From Tretioscincus oriximinensis (taxonomy: Eukaryota; Chordata; Lepidosauria; Squamata; Gymnophthalmidae), in contig JAJVDF010000501.1 of assembly GCA_022410635.1 (NCBI GenBank), forward strand, positions 239,445-303,444: DNA of 64,000 nucleotides. The letters run 5' to 3'. The position numbers were made by a program, and so were the translations under genes. Within the stretch, counting starts at the first letter, position 1. Every line of letters begins with the position of its first letter. Of the stretch, positions 1-10,623 are shown piece after piece. Below the pieces are notes generated by a model. It was not told the origin of the DNA. It did no database searches and was given only the letters and a program-made list of their open reading frames with translations.

Positions 1-194
1 CCATCAAGGCTGGTTGCTGTCACCCATCTCTTTTGATTATAACTTCTATAGAGCAATGATCTTCTGCATGAAAAAATATCCCTTTCTCAGTCCTAGCTCT
101 CCTGCCCACCAGCTATTATATTTTAGCATTCCTATAGCTATTTTATTGTGACCTTCCCTAGATCTTTGGATACAGGGCAAGCTATAAGGACCTG

Positions 195-556
195 TTAAAG
201 GATTTAGGGATGTTTAGTTTGCAAAAGATAAGACATAGAGGAGATCTAATAGCAGTCTATATCTGAAGGACTGTCACAGATCAGAGGGATCAACTTTGTA
301 CTCATTGGCACATGGAAGGACTAGAAACAATGGGATGAAACTGTAAGGAAGTAAATATAGATTAAATATCAGAAAAAATCTTTGACAGTAAGGGTGATAA
401 AGCAGTGGAACAGGTTGCCACAGGAGGTGGTGTGTTCTCCTTCGATGGAAGTCTTCAAACAGAGGTTGGACAGCTGCCTGTCTAGGATGGTTTAGTGAAA
501 CCTGCAAATTGGATCCAATCACCCTGGAGGTCACTTCCAACTCTATAATTCTATTA
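195..556 (+). mobile_element. CR1-type LINE, 3' end
   Basis: The sequence reads as the last part of a CR1 reverse-transcriptase ORF followed by the CR1 3' UTR. A stretch decoding to a 'HRGDLIAVY'-like block is followed by the familiar text for a gene-end 'CCCTGGAGGTCACTTCCAAC' and then short ATTCTATT tail repeats. The copy is 5' truncated and its frame is broken, so it is dead. CR1 is common in all sauropsids, so it does not narrow the host beyond that. Confidence 0.7.
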
Positions 557-576
557 TTTCTATATATACATATATA

Positions 577-802
577 CAGGGTGCTTCAAAAAATTTATAC
601 ACACTGTGAACTTCCATAGAACAGTTATTTACTGTTCTACTGTTCTACAAAGTTAAATTACTATTCNATTATGCTGCCACCTGGTGAAGAAATATGACAT
701 TAGCCTCATAGAGTGGGAAATCCTGAAATTTAACTTTGTAGAACAGTAAATAAATTTTCTATGGAAGTTCAAAGTGTGTATACATTTTTTTGAAGCACCC
801 TG
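577..802. mobile_element. MITE with ~65-85 bp terminal inverted repeats
   Basis: Both ends begin CAGGGTGCTTCAAAAAA when read inward and stay complementary for about 65 bp or more, to the TTTACTGTTCTAC block. The flanks 569-576 (catatata) and 803-810 (catatact) agree at 6 of 8 positions, which may be a decayed 8-bp duplication or just the local AT repeat. There is no transposase. The superfamily is not certain; hAT or Tc1/mariner-like are both possible. Confidence 0.75.
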
Positions 803-1869
803 CATATACTGTATATATGAATAAATATTTTTTGTGACCTCCCTCCCAACTGAGTGTCTCCATAGCTGCCTAAACACAAACCACAGCCTTCGGGAGCAAG
901 AGTGGAGTTTCTCAGAACCCCATATAGTCCCCCTCACATTCCTGCCATTGGAAAGTGTCGCAATGCTATATTGGTACATGGTATGTGTATGGAGCATATG
1001 AGGTGATTCTCCCCAAGGAAGGCCAAGCTCAGCACGAATTTAGAGCAGATGCACATCAACTGTGTGTGTCACAATTTTTCAAAGGAATGCCTATTCTCTT
1101 GTGACAGCCAGGCCAATATATGTGGGTTTATTGTCTGACTTTACTCTGGCAATTGAGATAAACTCACTACATTCACACTACCATTTAACGGATCTCCACT
1201 GGGACAAACAGGATTGTGTCAGTTTGTTAAAAAAAAATAGGAGCATTAATATCCATTGAGAAAACAATAATGGGGGTCTCAAAAGAACTCTGGGAACTGA
1301 ATGCTGGGAACTGAAGTCCAGAATCAATGGAAGGACTACAGTTTTCCCATGTAGACTTGTCTACAAATTCTGATTTTGCCAAGCTTTTTCTTGTTGGTCT
1401 CTAACCCCTTTGCTAGAGACTCTGATCCAGACCAACATTTGGCTTGTAACTTTAAAACAATATCTATTCACATGAACAATTAATATGGCTTCATATAAAT
1501 CTATTTTACAATTCACCCATAAAAACCCTAAATTTAGAGATAATCAATAGGAACAGACACCTAAAAAGGGAGGCATTAAATTTCAAAGGGACTGTGAGAA
1601 AAAGTGATGGAGAGATGCAAATACTGAACCTGGGGAACAAAAGGGTTTTGGCTGTGATGTTTCTATAGACGAGAGCAATGGTGAGCATGCAGATAGCATG
1701 GTGGCTATTTTACAATAAGTGTCATGTTAATAGTAGTGTCTATGTCAGAAGCCATCACTGTGCAAAATCTAGAATGTGGATCTAACTGCTTCATGCAAAT
1801 ACACATTTTTCTGCACAATAAAACACATTAACTAAGACAGACGTAGGCTAAAAATGCATTAGATGCATA
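803..1869. other. No gene or clear element seen
   Basis: No coding, splice or repeat structure could be supported here. The short ORFs lack composition or similarity that would mark a gene. A stretch near 1290-1340 repeats 'GGGAACTGAA' twice and resembles old degenerate interspersed repeats. Confidence 0.5.
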
Positions 1870-2172
1870 GGCATGAATAGCGCAGTTGCAAAGTGCTGGT
1901 CTTTCATCTGAGAGATCTGGTTTAGAGGCCTTTGTCGGACATGGTGAGGGGTGAGCGCCTTCTACTAGCCTGCAGATCTAGCTAATTCAGCTATTTGAAA
2001 GAAATGTCCATTTATAGTCTGCATTTCAATTAGATAAATGAGTACTATCATTAACCTGGTGGAGAAGATAGAATAAGATGTAAGTTTTCAGGTGAGGATT
2101 AAAACTGCAGACCACTCCGAGTCCCTTTGGGATATAAAATTCTTCTTATTCTCCTTTTTCTTCTTCTGTTTT
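1870..2172 (+). mobile_element. tRNA-headed SINE, family S1
   Basis: The head (GCATGAATAGCGCAGTTG) corresponds to a tRNA-like A-box region and the tail ends with a 'GAGTCCCTTTGGGATATAAA' block followed by TTCTTCTT repeats. The same architecture recurs at 13521-13830, 16711-16950, 17885-18113, 21283-21583, 35826-36120, 37777-37985 and 63668-63810. It is a decayed member; the middle matches the 'GGTGGAGAAGATAGAAT' segment of the other copies. Confidence 0.75.
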
Positions 2173-3129
2173 AGAAAGGATCTAAGAGGCTTGCTGTCCA
2201 CATGCCAATCTGGGCTAGCACAAGCCCTGCCATAACGTTTGCTACCCTGAAATGTCACGTGGATTACAGACTTCTTAGTCCCTGTCTGGGATAGAACATT
2301 TGGAGCTTAATGCTCAAAAACCCACATTGGGGTTAAATAATATGGAAAGAAAATTACTGTTCACTGTGCTGTTGACTTTTTACATTCTTCAAGTGGACTA
2401 AATTACTATTTAGGTAGACTGTGGCCTAATCTAAAAACTTTATGCAGGCCCAATCCAGTTCCGTTTCCTCAGAGAAGACCTCACAGAATCTGAGCATGTC
2501 GTAAGCGCAGGGTGAACAGAAGGCCCAATTAATGCTTAAAGCTAACAGTTTGGGAGCTGAATTCCTCAGCGGCAACACATGAGGTGTTAGCAAGCACAAG
2601 CCTTCTGTACCATCTGGGCTCTGAAAGCAACACTCAGCTCAAGATGTTTCTGCTTGCAGGCAAAATAGTCAAAGAGTGAAAATATACACAGAGATGGTGA
2701 GACCCATGCCAGAGCTGGAGGTAAAATCATACACTGAAACCAATACGGGAGGCCGCAATGGATCACATGCAAGCACAGATGCGAAATTTTGATGTCACTT
2801 CTAGGACTGGAACGGATGTCAAAAAGGGCCATCACTTCTGGGGGCAGTACCAGAAAAATGGGCAGGGCTTGACATCACTTACATATGAGAAAGCACACTT
2901 TCAAGGATGCTCATTGTCATACATTATAACCAGCTGATCTGATCCCTATGTGTATAATTATCATATGGACGAAGTCATAGCAGGGAAATTGCCTTACAAA
3001 AGATGGCTGCGACATCTGGGTCTCTTTAGCTTTAGAAGATGGCACTTGAAAAGTGAGCTGTCATATTGTCATTCTGTCATACAATCCAAGGAACTGGGGG
3101 AACCTTTTGAAGCTGATCGGCAGGAGAGT
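2173..3129. other. No gene; one degenerate repeat at about 2770-2900
   Basis: No coding signal was found. Positions 2770-2900 carry 'GATGTCACTTCT' and 'TGACATCAC' text that recurs at 43290-43400 and 54055-54190, so it is probably an old dispersed repeat. The rest looks unique. Confidence 0.4.
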
Positions 3130-3333
3130 TAGGACTTAGGGGGAAAAAATTCTCCCTCCCAGAGGATCATTAATCTCTGGAATTTAATATCAGAATTCAT
3201 TGTGAGAGCAACCAGCCTGAATAACTTTAAGATTAGACAATTAATGGAGGCCAAATGTATCAACGGCTACTAGAATGGATGAAAATACCTAGACAAATTA
3301 GTGAGCTATTGTGAAACACCTGGTGTAGAGCTA
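3130..3333 (+). mobile_element. CR1-type LINE fragment, 5' of a solo LTR
   Basis: The text encodes the typical CR1 C-terminal pattern (…NLWNL…, then a 'RQLMEAKCINGY'-like run) and the 'ACGGCTACTAGAATGGATGA' 3' UTR block. It is interrupted at 3334 by an LTR, after which related CR1 text resumes. Confidence 0.55.
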
Positions 3334-3664
3334 TGTGAGACCCTCGATGGCAATTGAACACTCAGATAAGTGATTTCAAGCTCTGAAAGTGATTTATTGC
3401 AGCTCTTGAGAGACTCTGAGTTAGGTCTGCAGTGACTGCCTGCTGCCAGAGCAGCTATATTTATACAGTCTTCTAGCCAATCACTGCATTCCTATTTTCC
3501 CGCTCAAAATGCTGTTCAGAGATTGGTCATATTTAAACATAAGAGGTTTCCCTCCAAAACTCATTTGAACATAAGAGGTTTCCCTCCAAAACACACAACC
3601 AGTTTCATCTGTACAAAAGATATAATATTATATAGAAATATAAACATGTCATATATCTATGACA
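3334..3664 (-). mobile_element. Solo LTR, copy 1
   Basis: The element starts TGTGAGAC and ends ATGACA on the plus strand, so it has TG...CA ends on both strands. Flanks agcta (3329-3333) and ggcta (3665-3669) match at 4 of 5 positions, as for a 5-bp target duplication. A related copy with a perfect duplication lies at 20134-20409; the two share long blocks such as TTTCAAGCTCTGAAAGTGAT. On the minus strand an AATAAA-type signal lies in the body. No internal retroviral sequence is left, so it arose by LTR-LTR recombination. Confidence 0.75.
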
Positions 3665-3699
3665 GGCTATACGGCCTGTGGCCTGATCCACAAAGACTC

Positions 3700-3955
3700 C
3701 TTTTCCGTTTGTACGACTTTAGACAAATTAGGGAAAGACAAGAACATTAATGGCTATTTGAATACATACCTCAGTACCATCTCCAGGTTGGAGAGATATC
3801 ATATAGGTAGGATTTTTCTGAAGACCATTCGCAGAGAGTCGAGAGAAGGTGAAGGTTTTGGCTTGGTCTTCTACTAGAGATGCCCAGAAGCAATTAGGCC
3901 AGTTTATGAGATAGGATGCTGAACCTGATAGGCTGCGGCAGAACTCCTCATTATG
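3700..3955 (+). mobile_element. CR1-type LINE 3' tail
   Basis: This carries the tail blocks seen many times in the window: 'CTCCAGGTTGGAGAGA', 'GATGCCCAGAAGCAATT' and 'AGGATGCTGAACCTGATAGG'. It has no intact frame. Confidence 0.55.
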
Positions 3956-4434
3956 TACTTAGGTTCCTGAAGCAGTTCAGGCTCTGGTATATATCCCTGC
4001 CAAGGGTTTAGATTTACTGACCTCTACAGTCATATGTCTATATCTATATTTCAATAACTGTAGATTTTATGCATATTCATAGCTGCAGAATTGGATAGAG
4101 GTTTTGCGATCTGTAACCTGTATTAATTAAATATTTCCAAAGTAGCATGAAGGCCTGACACTTGTTCGACGTATGTGCTTCATTTTAGCTGTGGAGAACT
4201 GAGTTTTATGTCTCCCTTATTGACTGTGGGTCATTACAATCACAGGCTTTTCCTGCAGTGCAATAGTCACAAATAATAAAGGGCCACAGGCTTGCCATAA
4301 TTTGCCATAGATTTTGCTGGAGAAGATAGGTCCCGATTCTGGGATATACCATAATCCAACCAAAAGGAGGCTGTTTTCTCAGTTTTATTCTGGGAAAATA
4401 AGGATCTTGGAAAAGATTCTTATTTTTCCAGTCT

Positions 4435-4565
4435 GACTGTTTATTTGCTTATTTACATTTATATATTGCCTTATACCCAAAGGTCTCAGGGTGGTTAACA
4501 ATAAAAACACAATTAAAATAAAAACAGCCACATCTAAAAATAGGGACGGGACAGCAGTTTTCTTA
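4435..4565 (-). mobile_element. L2/CR1-like LINE 3' end
   Basis: Read on the plus strand it is an inverted tail: TTTATATTGCC, then CCAAAGGTCTCAGGGTGG and TTAACAATAAAA. The larger copy at 40600-41077 shows the attached ORF, so this is a short 5'-truncated relative. Confidence 0.6.
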
Positions 4566-5105
4566 GCCAAAGGGATTCTGATGTGGTGTAGTGTAATATA
4601 AGAATCCAGAGAAACGTGTAAAGGATTTTACAAGATTTTACTCTTTTCCTGTCCAAGTCATTATAGCTACCTGAGAATGGCCTGGAAAGCAGAGGAACTG
4701 GTTCAATCCTCGACTTCACCCTAGAAGTAGGCAACAGCAAACCCCTTCTATATCTCTGCCAAGAAAACTGTGTAGATGTGCCCATGGAGTCTCTGAAGTC
4801 TGCTCAATCCCTGCCTTAAGAGCAGAGAACTGCTGGTTCATACCTGGGAAATGCTATGAAATCTGGGAGTGGCTATAAATCAAAGAAAACAGAGCAAACT
4901 GCCCAGAGAGCAGAGCATTTCTAGTTTAATTCCTACTCTTTCCCTGCAAGTATTCAACAAAAAACAGTAGAAGGCTATAGGTTTGATTGCTAACATGTCT
5001 CTGAATAAAAGCGCTGGGAAACCACTATTTTACGTGCAAGGAAACTGCTCCGGTAGTTGCCAAGAGCTGACTGCAACTTGAAGGTACTAAGCCACAGCTT
5101 TTTCC
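4566..5105. mobile_element. RTE/Sauria-type SINE fragments (tentative)
   Basis: Two blocks resemble the 3' part of Bov-B-mobilised SINEs: 'CAGAGGAACTGGTTCAATCC' with 'GCCAAGAAAACT' near 4700-4770, and 'GAGCTGACTGCAACTTGAAG' near 5065-5084. A similar block occurs at 17660-17884. The family assignment comes from recalled consensus text, not a search. Confidence 0.4.
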
Positions 5106-5397
5106 TGTTGAAATGAGTTATTGATTAAATTGAAGTGATTGGTAACCAGAAGCAGGAATAAGAAAAGTTTTTTAAAAATCTGTGACACTGATGGGCAGAT
5201 GGCCAACGGGAAGGGATTTTTTCACTCTGGGGTCATGATAGCAAGTAGCTCAGATAGCTGTAGACGCATTCATGGAGAGCATATGAGGCATATATCAATG
5301 GCTACTAGGATGACTGTCTAGGGTAGGTATCACCTTGAGACTGGAAAGACAAGCAGGACAATAACCTTTCTAAAGATTGTTGACAGATTGTCAAGAG

Positions 5398-5723
5398 AAG
5401 GGGTCCTCAAACTTTTTAAACAGGGGGCCAGTTCACTGTCCCTCAGACCGTTGAAGGGCTGGACTATAGTTTAAAAAAACCTATGAACAAATTCCTATGA
5501 ACACTGCAAATATCTTACCTGAATCCCAGTTCCACTCCTAGACGCAGCTGAAACGTTTGGAGCCAGGAATTGAGGAAGAGGAGGAAGAGGGGAGGAAAGG
5601 AGGGAAAGAGAGAGGGAGCTCAGGAAAGAAAGGAGGGAGGGGAGTTGCTGGTGCTGTTGCGGGCCGGATAAATGTCCTTGGCGGGTTGCATGTGGCCCCC
5701 GGGCATTAGTTTGAAGACCCCTG
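5398..5723. mobile_element. hAT-type non-autonomous element with 8-bp target duplication
   Basis: It begins with GGGTCCTCAAACTTTTTAAA and ends with TTTGAAGACCCCTG, an imperfect inverted repeat typical of hAT ends. Flanks gtcaagag (5390-5397) and atcaagag (5724-5731) match at 7 of 8 positions, the size expected for hAT. The middle is partly replaced by a purine-rich GAGG/GGAAA stretch, and no transposase remains. The end sequence resembles the OC1/OposCharlie group known for horizontal spread among tetrapods; that match is from memory. Confidence 0.85.
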
Positions 5724-5731
5724 ATCAAGAG

Positions 5732-6584
5732 CAAGTGAAGTTTTTATGGCCACAGTGCTGAAACTGACTGTTTTGGACATTAATCCAAACTGATACTATA
5801 GCAGTCTGCCTGGGTCTTAATAACTGCTGATGATACTCTTCTGGTTGTTCTACCACCTTCAATGGTTAAGGGAATAGGGACACAGGATAGGGCCTTATTC
5901 ATAATAGCTCCAAAATATGGAATAGCCAGGCACATTTGTTATCTGTGTTCAGTGGGGGCTTCTTACAGTTGATTGGGGAATAGTCCATGCAATTAGCAGG
6001 AAGAGAGCATTCACATTGTTGGCTGTGTCCCAGCTAGGGGGGAAATGGGTGTGAAAGCTGTGTGGCTGACTCAGTGCTGGTCTGACTTGTTTTCCACTTA
6101 CTCCAAACGGAAAATGGGATTGTGGCAATGTGCCAATCCAACAGCAATATGGAGTCTGAGTGGAATTCCTTCTGAAAACTGTAGCAACTGCAGAGTAACA
6201 TAATTCATGATACTTCTACACTGCCTACAGTTTCCTCATAGCCCGTTGGGTTATGCCAATGCAGATCGGGATGGACTGCAAGACAGGGCAGGTATGGAAA
6301 TTTCACTCTGGCCAATGGCCATCAGGGGAGGTGCTGAGAGAAGTGGCTGGAAGTGACTTTTCCTCCCAATCTGCCCTGAGCTCCAAAGATAACATTAGCT
6401 GTCCAATTTGTCCAACAGGTAGCTGATTCTTGGGTGCTTCTGGCTCCTAGTGAACACAGAAGCACCCCCAAGGATTGGACAAGCCAGTGCAAGGGAGATC
6501 ACTGTAGGTCTCCCACCATTGCTGCTGGTCTTTGCCCTCATCAAAGGCTCCTAAAAAGGCTCTATAGTCATGGAATAAGAGGAC
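5732..6584. other. No gene seen
   Basis: No open frame, splice or repeat signature was strong enough to report in this stretch. Confidence 0.45.
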
Positions 6585-6775
6585 AAACCGTGTCCTAGAT
6601 AGGAAACTGGCTAAAAGATAGAAAACAGAGGGTAGTAGTGAATGGACAGTTCTCAGGGATCTGAACGAGGACCTCTGCTTTTCAATATATTCATAAACAA
6701 TCTGGATGCTGAGGTAAATAGTGAAGTAGCCAAGTTCACTGATGACACTAACCTGTTTGAATGTGATGAGTTAAC
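6585..6775 (+). pseudogene. CR1-superfamily reverse transcriptase fragment
   Basis: The translation shows a tract like 'KQRVVVNGQFS' followed by 'GPLLFNIFINNLDAEVN' and 'AKFTDDTNLF'. This is the core of a CR1/jockey-group reverse transcriptase, with the usual catalytic ADD changed to TDD. A frameshift separates the first part from the second. The fragment stops just before the copia LTR at 6845 and has no 3' tail. Confidence 0.75.
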
Positions 6776-6844
6776 TACCTTCTGGTGCAGTAGATTTACT
6801 GAACTTAACAACATTATAAACACTTACATTCCTCTTTAAACCTT

Positions 6845-7366
6845 TGTCAGAGGGCTGGAAACGGTGGTGTTTACTTGCAAAACATGCAAGCAAACAATTA
6901 TCAGAGCATAACAAAAACTGAAGTTATTAGAATAAAGGAGACCAAGCCACTTGTTTCTTTTTCTTTCCCTTGAGGGAAGGTAGTTTACTTGAATGGTTAA
7001 AAAAGAAGTAAAAACAAACAGTAGTCTGTTAAACTTCACAGAACTACAGCATGCATACTATCAAAACACAAAAACAATAAATCCGCATACCAGAAATATT
7101 TTCAGCATCTAGCAACAAGGCTTTGAGCCGGGTGAACAGCAATCAGATAACGTGGAACAGCATGGCTTCACAGAAATCATAAATCTTACAGGTCACACAG
7201 AATAAGGCAAAAACCTTTACTTATATAGGAGACTCAACCAATAAAAAACATTGAGTGTTTTCACTTGTGCAGTTTTGATTTAGCAACTTAAAGAACCCCT
7301 GGTACAAACTTACATAGGTATAGCTTCCAAACATAATATGCTATACAGAAATAAGAAATCTTGACA
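6845..7366 (-). repeat. Copia 3' LTR
   Basis: It starts TGTCAGAGGG and ends CTTGACA on the plus strand, giving TG...CA ends. It aligns end to end with 10624-11135, for example through 'GGAACAGCATGGCTTCACAG'. The two LTRs differ by scattered substitutions and small indels, so the insertion is not recent. Confidence 0.9.
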
Positions 7367-7376
7367 CCCCTTCCAG
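7367..7376 (-). promoter_or_regulatory. Copia polypurine tract
   Basis: On the minus strand the bases just before the 3' LTR read CTGGAAGGGG, directly abutting TGTCAAG. This is the position and composition of the plus-strand primer of an LTR element. Confidence 0.75.
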
Positions 7377-7391
7377 ATTTGTTTGGAAGAC

Positions 7392-8205
7392 TTATTGACA
7401 GACAATCCCTAACTGGGATACCAATTTGGAAAATTTAGATTCAACTACTGGTTTTGTCAGTAAATCAGCCACATTGTTTTCAGATTCTATATAGTGTAAA
7501 GCAATACTGCCATGCTTCATCAGTTGTTTAACATTTTGAAATTTCACACCAATATATTTGGTTCTTTTCTTCAAGTTATCCATCTCTGACAGATGGATAC
7601 ATGTTTGTGAATCTTCAAACACAGTAACAGGTAATGGAACAGTTACACCAAGATCTGTTAACAACTGTTGTATCCATAATATCTCAGAGCATGTTTCCGA
7701 TACTGCACAATACTCCGTTTCTGCCATGGATAAGCTGATAGAAGTTTGTTATCAGGCTCTCCAACAGATAGACAACCCTGCAAACTTTACTAGGTATCCT
7801 GTACAGAATTTCCTGTCTGCTGTATTAGTGAATGAGCTATCACAGTGAGCAATTAGTATCTGTGATTGTACAAAATTAATTTCTAGTCCCGAGTGTATTG
7901 TGCCTTTCAGGTATCTTATAACCCTCTTCAGTGCTAACCAATCATTCACACAAAGTTTTGATACCTTTCTACATAAACTAGTTGCATAGGCAATATCTGG
8001 ACATGTCCAGTTAGCTATATGTAACAGACTTCCAACTACAGAATGATATAGTTCTGGATTACAGAACGGAGCTGACTCAGATTTCTTTAAGAAATCAGCT
8101 ACCATTGGAGTCTTTACAGGATTAGCTTCATGCAATTTTGTTATCTCAATCAGCTCTTGAATTTTCTGTGCTTGGCACAATATCAATCCATGAGAAGGAA
8201 TATGT
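7392..8205 (-). pseudogene. Copia RNase H and end of reverse transcriptase
   Basis: The region carries the copia signature series: 'SVVGSLLHIANWTCPDIA', the 'LKRVIRYLKGT' block, an 'HCDSSF' aspartate motif of RNase H, then 'AETEYCAVSETCSEILWI' and 'NVADLLTKPV' close to the end of pol. The frame shifts around 7740, separating the RNase H core from its last part. It joins the RT part upstream without a gap. Function is lost. Confidence 0.9.
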
Positions 8206-8969
8206 TTAACATCTATGCCCAAACAATGCAAAAGATCTCCTAGATCTTTTAACACGAAAGATGCACTTAATTGTGAGTATATACTTTGTATTAGCTTGTC
8301 TGTTTTGGCACAAATCATCAACATATAACAAAATCAAAATTTGTTGATCACCAGTTCCTCTAGTGTAGATACAAGAATCTGCAATACTTAGAGTGAATCT
8401 CATATTCAGTAATTCCCTATTTAGGCATTCATTCCACCTTATATGTAGATTGCTTAAGTCCATACAAAGCTTTCTTTAACAAATATACCTTTGAAGGATC
8501 TTTTGGGTTAAAAGCCCTATGGAGGTTTTAAATAGATTGTTTCTTTTAAATCTGCATTCAAATAAGCACACTCAAAATCAAAATGTCTGATTTTGAAGTC
8601 TCGTTTACAAGCCAAACTATAAGTCACATTGACTTTGCTGTAGGTCAGTGATTCCCAAACATTTTTGAGCTGCAGCCCTCTTAGCTCTCAATCAATGTCA
8701 CTAGAGCCCCGACCCCACGCAACCTAATTATTTTTTTAAAAATCTTACTACCCCCCCCCCAATAACTTTAGCACCCCCAGGGGGGCAGTACCACCCACTT
8801 TGGGAATCACTGCTGTAGGTGAATAAACCTGGTCATACTTATGCAAGTAATTTTGGACAAATCCCTGTGCAACAAGACATGCTTTATATTTCCATTCACC
8901 GTTGGGCAATTGTTTACATTTGTACACCCATTTTGAACCAATAATAGGTTCACTTGGCAGAGGTTGCAC
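8206..8969 (-). pseudogene. Copia reverse transcriptase, disrupted by a MITE
   Basis: The N-terminal part reads 'GSKWVYKCKQLPNGEWKYKA' and 'LVAQGFVQ', the classic start of a copia RT. The catalytic YVDD lies at 8314-8325 within 'ILLYVDDL'. Between them the frame is cut by the 167-bp hAT MITE at 8646-8812 and by additional stops and a frameshift near 8460-8500. All landmarks are colinear, so the domain was complete before decay. Confidence 0.9.
8646..8812. mobile_element. hAT MITE with perfect 8-bp target duplication
   Basis: The 167-bp element has ends CAGTGATTCCCAAA and TTTGGGAATCACTG, exact inverted repeats of about 14 bp. The 8 bases ctgtaggt occur directly before (8638-8645) and after (8813-8820). 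Inside are a run of C and C-rich 'GACCCCACG' text but no ORF. It interrupts the copia RT, so it arrived after the copia copy. Confidence 0.95.
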
Positions 8970-9463
8970 CTCTTCAAAGACTTACTACTTTAGTAATGAA
9001 TTATATTCTTCTACCATGGCAGCTTTCCATTGGTCAGCATCAGTACATGCTAGCACTTCTTTACAGGATTGAGGTACTACACTATCACAACACACATTAG
9101 CATATTCAGAAAAACCATAATGTACTGGTGGGATTCCTTTCATAGATCTATTTAGAATATTTTCAGAAACCCCTTCTTGTTGAATGCCATCTTGAGATTG
9201 TTCAGCAATGGTAGCTTGATCAGTAGGTCATTGGAATCTGTCTCCTGCTTGATCTGTGTTATCAAAGATGGACTTGCATCATCTTGTAAACTGTTAAACA
9301 CCTCAGTGTTTGCATGCACTCTTTCTCATCCAGAGTGTTTTTTAAAACTGGCACTTCTAGATACTGCCACTTGTTCATACTTTACATGAAATCTGTATCC
9401 TTTAGTGTGTTCCTGATAACCCACAAACTGTAGCCTTTGCCATCTTGGTTTGTTTTTAGATCT

Positions 9464-9994
9464 TTAAGCAGCAGGTATTAACACATTTGCAAAGGATCCA
9501 AAAATTCTTAAGTGAGCTAGAGAGGGCGATTGCCCATATAACAGAAAATATGGAGTCTGATTAATACCAGAGCTCCACAACCTATTAATAACATAGATGG
9601 CTGTCAAAATAGCCTCACCCCAAAAATGAAATGGTAGTCCTGAATCTTGTAACAGACAATCTCTCATGACCTTTTGGACCCAAATATGACATTCTGCAAC
9701 CTCATTCTCTTGTGGGGTATACGGATTAGTCTTGTGGTGTGTGATACGCTTCTTAGCCAATCATCTTTCAAACTGTTGTCCACAGAATTCACTACCTCTG
9801 TCTATTTGTAGGTGGGCAACTTTGTGTTGAAATCTCCTTTCTACCATTTTCACCCAATTTTTGAATTTGGGGAAGGCCTCATCTTTAGACTTTAACAAAA
9901 TGCAGAATGAAAATCTGCTGTAGTCATCAACAATTAACATGAAGTATTTAGCTTGGCTGGGTGAACATGGCCCTGATAAATCTACATGAATCAT
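9464..9994 (-). pseudogene. Copia integrase core
   Basis: The catalytic D,D-35-E pattern can be followed: first Asp in 'HVDLSGPCSPSQAKYF', second in 'LQIDRGSEF', and the Glu in 'TPQENEVAE'. The usual glycine of the 'NGVAER' block is a glutamate here. A stop between the second Asp and the Glu (about 9761) splits the frame in two. 'FHFWGEAILTAIYVINR' and 'LRIFGS' further on are typical of the copia integrase C-terminal part. The N-terminal zinc-binding region is absent. Confidence 0.9.
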
Positions 9995-10417
9995 ACTAAA
10001 AGGCCTTTCTGTTTGTCAGCAACTTTAGGGACAGGGAAAGCCTTCACTGGGAATGCCTTTTGAACTTTATCAATAACAGTCCCATTAATTTCTAATTCAT
10101 CATATAACTTCCAAAGTTCATCTATATGCTCTTTCAAAGGCATTCCTGGCTTTAGTTTCAAAGAATAGAGCCTTCTATGTAAAAACAATTTGGCTCCTGG
10201 ATTGTCTTTAACATATATGTTTTTCATCTTATTCTAGCAACAAGCAGTATGTACCTCTTTCCTTATGTAAGGCAACTTTCCTTATTTTGGCAACAGCCAA
10301 AATAATAGTAGCCTTAGCTTTGCGGTCCTTGCGCTGTGCTTGACAGTCGTCATTTGCAGGAACAGCTTCAGTAACGCCCCATAAGTCTTCTCTCACCAAT
10401 AAAGACTCCATTTTCAC
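9995..10417 (-). pseudogene. Copia gag remnant
   Basis: The frame shows a copia gag (UBN2-like) pattern: 'AKLFLHRRLYSLKLKPG', then 'LKEHIDELWKLYDELEI'. Upstream at about 10400 a Met-initiated piece 'MKMESLLVREDLWGV' looks like the gag start ('W..L..'), but stops and frameshifts separate the two. No CCHC zinc knuckle and no protease DSG motif follow: the text runs almost directly into integrase, so roughly a kilobase seems deleted. Confidence 0.75.
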
Positions 10418-10608
10418 AGCTCACACGGCATAGTTATTGTCATTAAGTTTAGCAAATGGCAGAGACATCATTCCAATTTCCATGGCGCTATAAGGAAGGT
10501 CAGGAACTCTCAAAAAAAAAACTTGTGGCAAAAGAAACTTTTGTTCTCCTCAAAAACACAAAAAAATATTTTTCAAAATGCTCTGTAGCACCACCTAGTG
10601 ACCAAAAC

Positions 10609-10621
10609 GGGGCCCATAACC
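10609..10621 (-). promoter_or_regulatory. Probable copia primer-binding site for tRNA-iMet anticodon region
   Basis: Two bases inside the 5' LTR end, the minus strand reads GGTTATGGGCCC. This is complementary to GGGCCCATAACC, the anticodon stem-loop of vertebrate initiator tRNA-Met as known to me. Copia-group elements are known to prime from an internal fragment of that tRNA, so the match fits both position and family. Confidence 0.75.
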
Positions 10622-10623
10622 TT

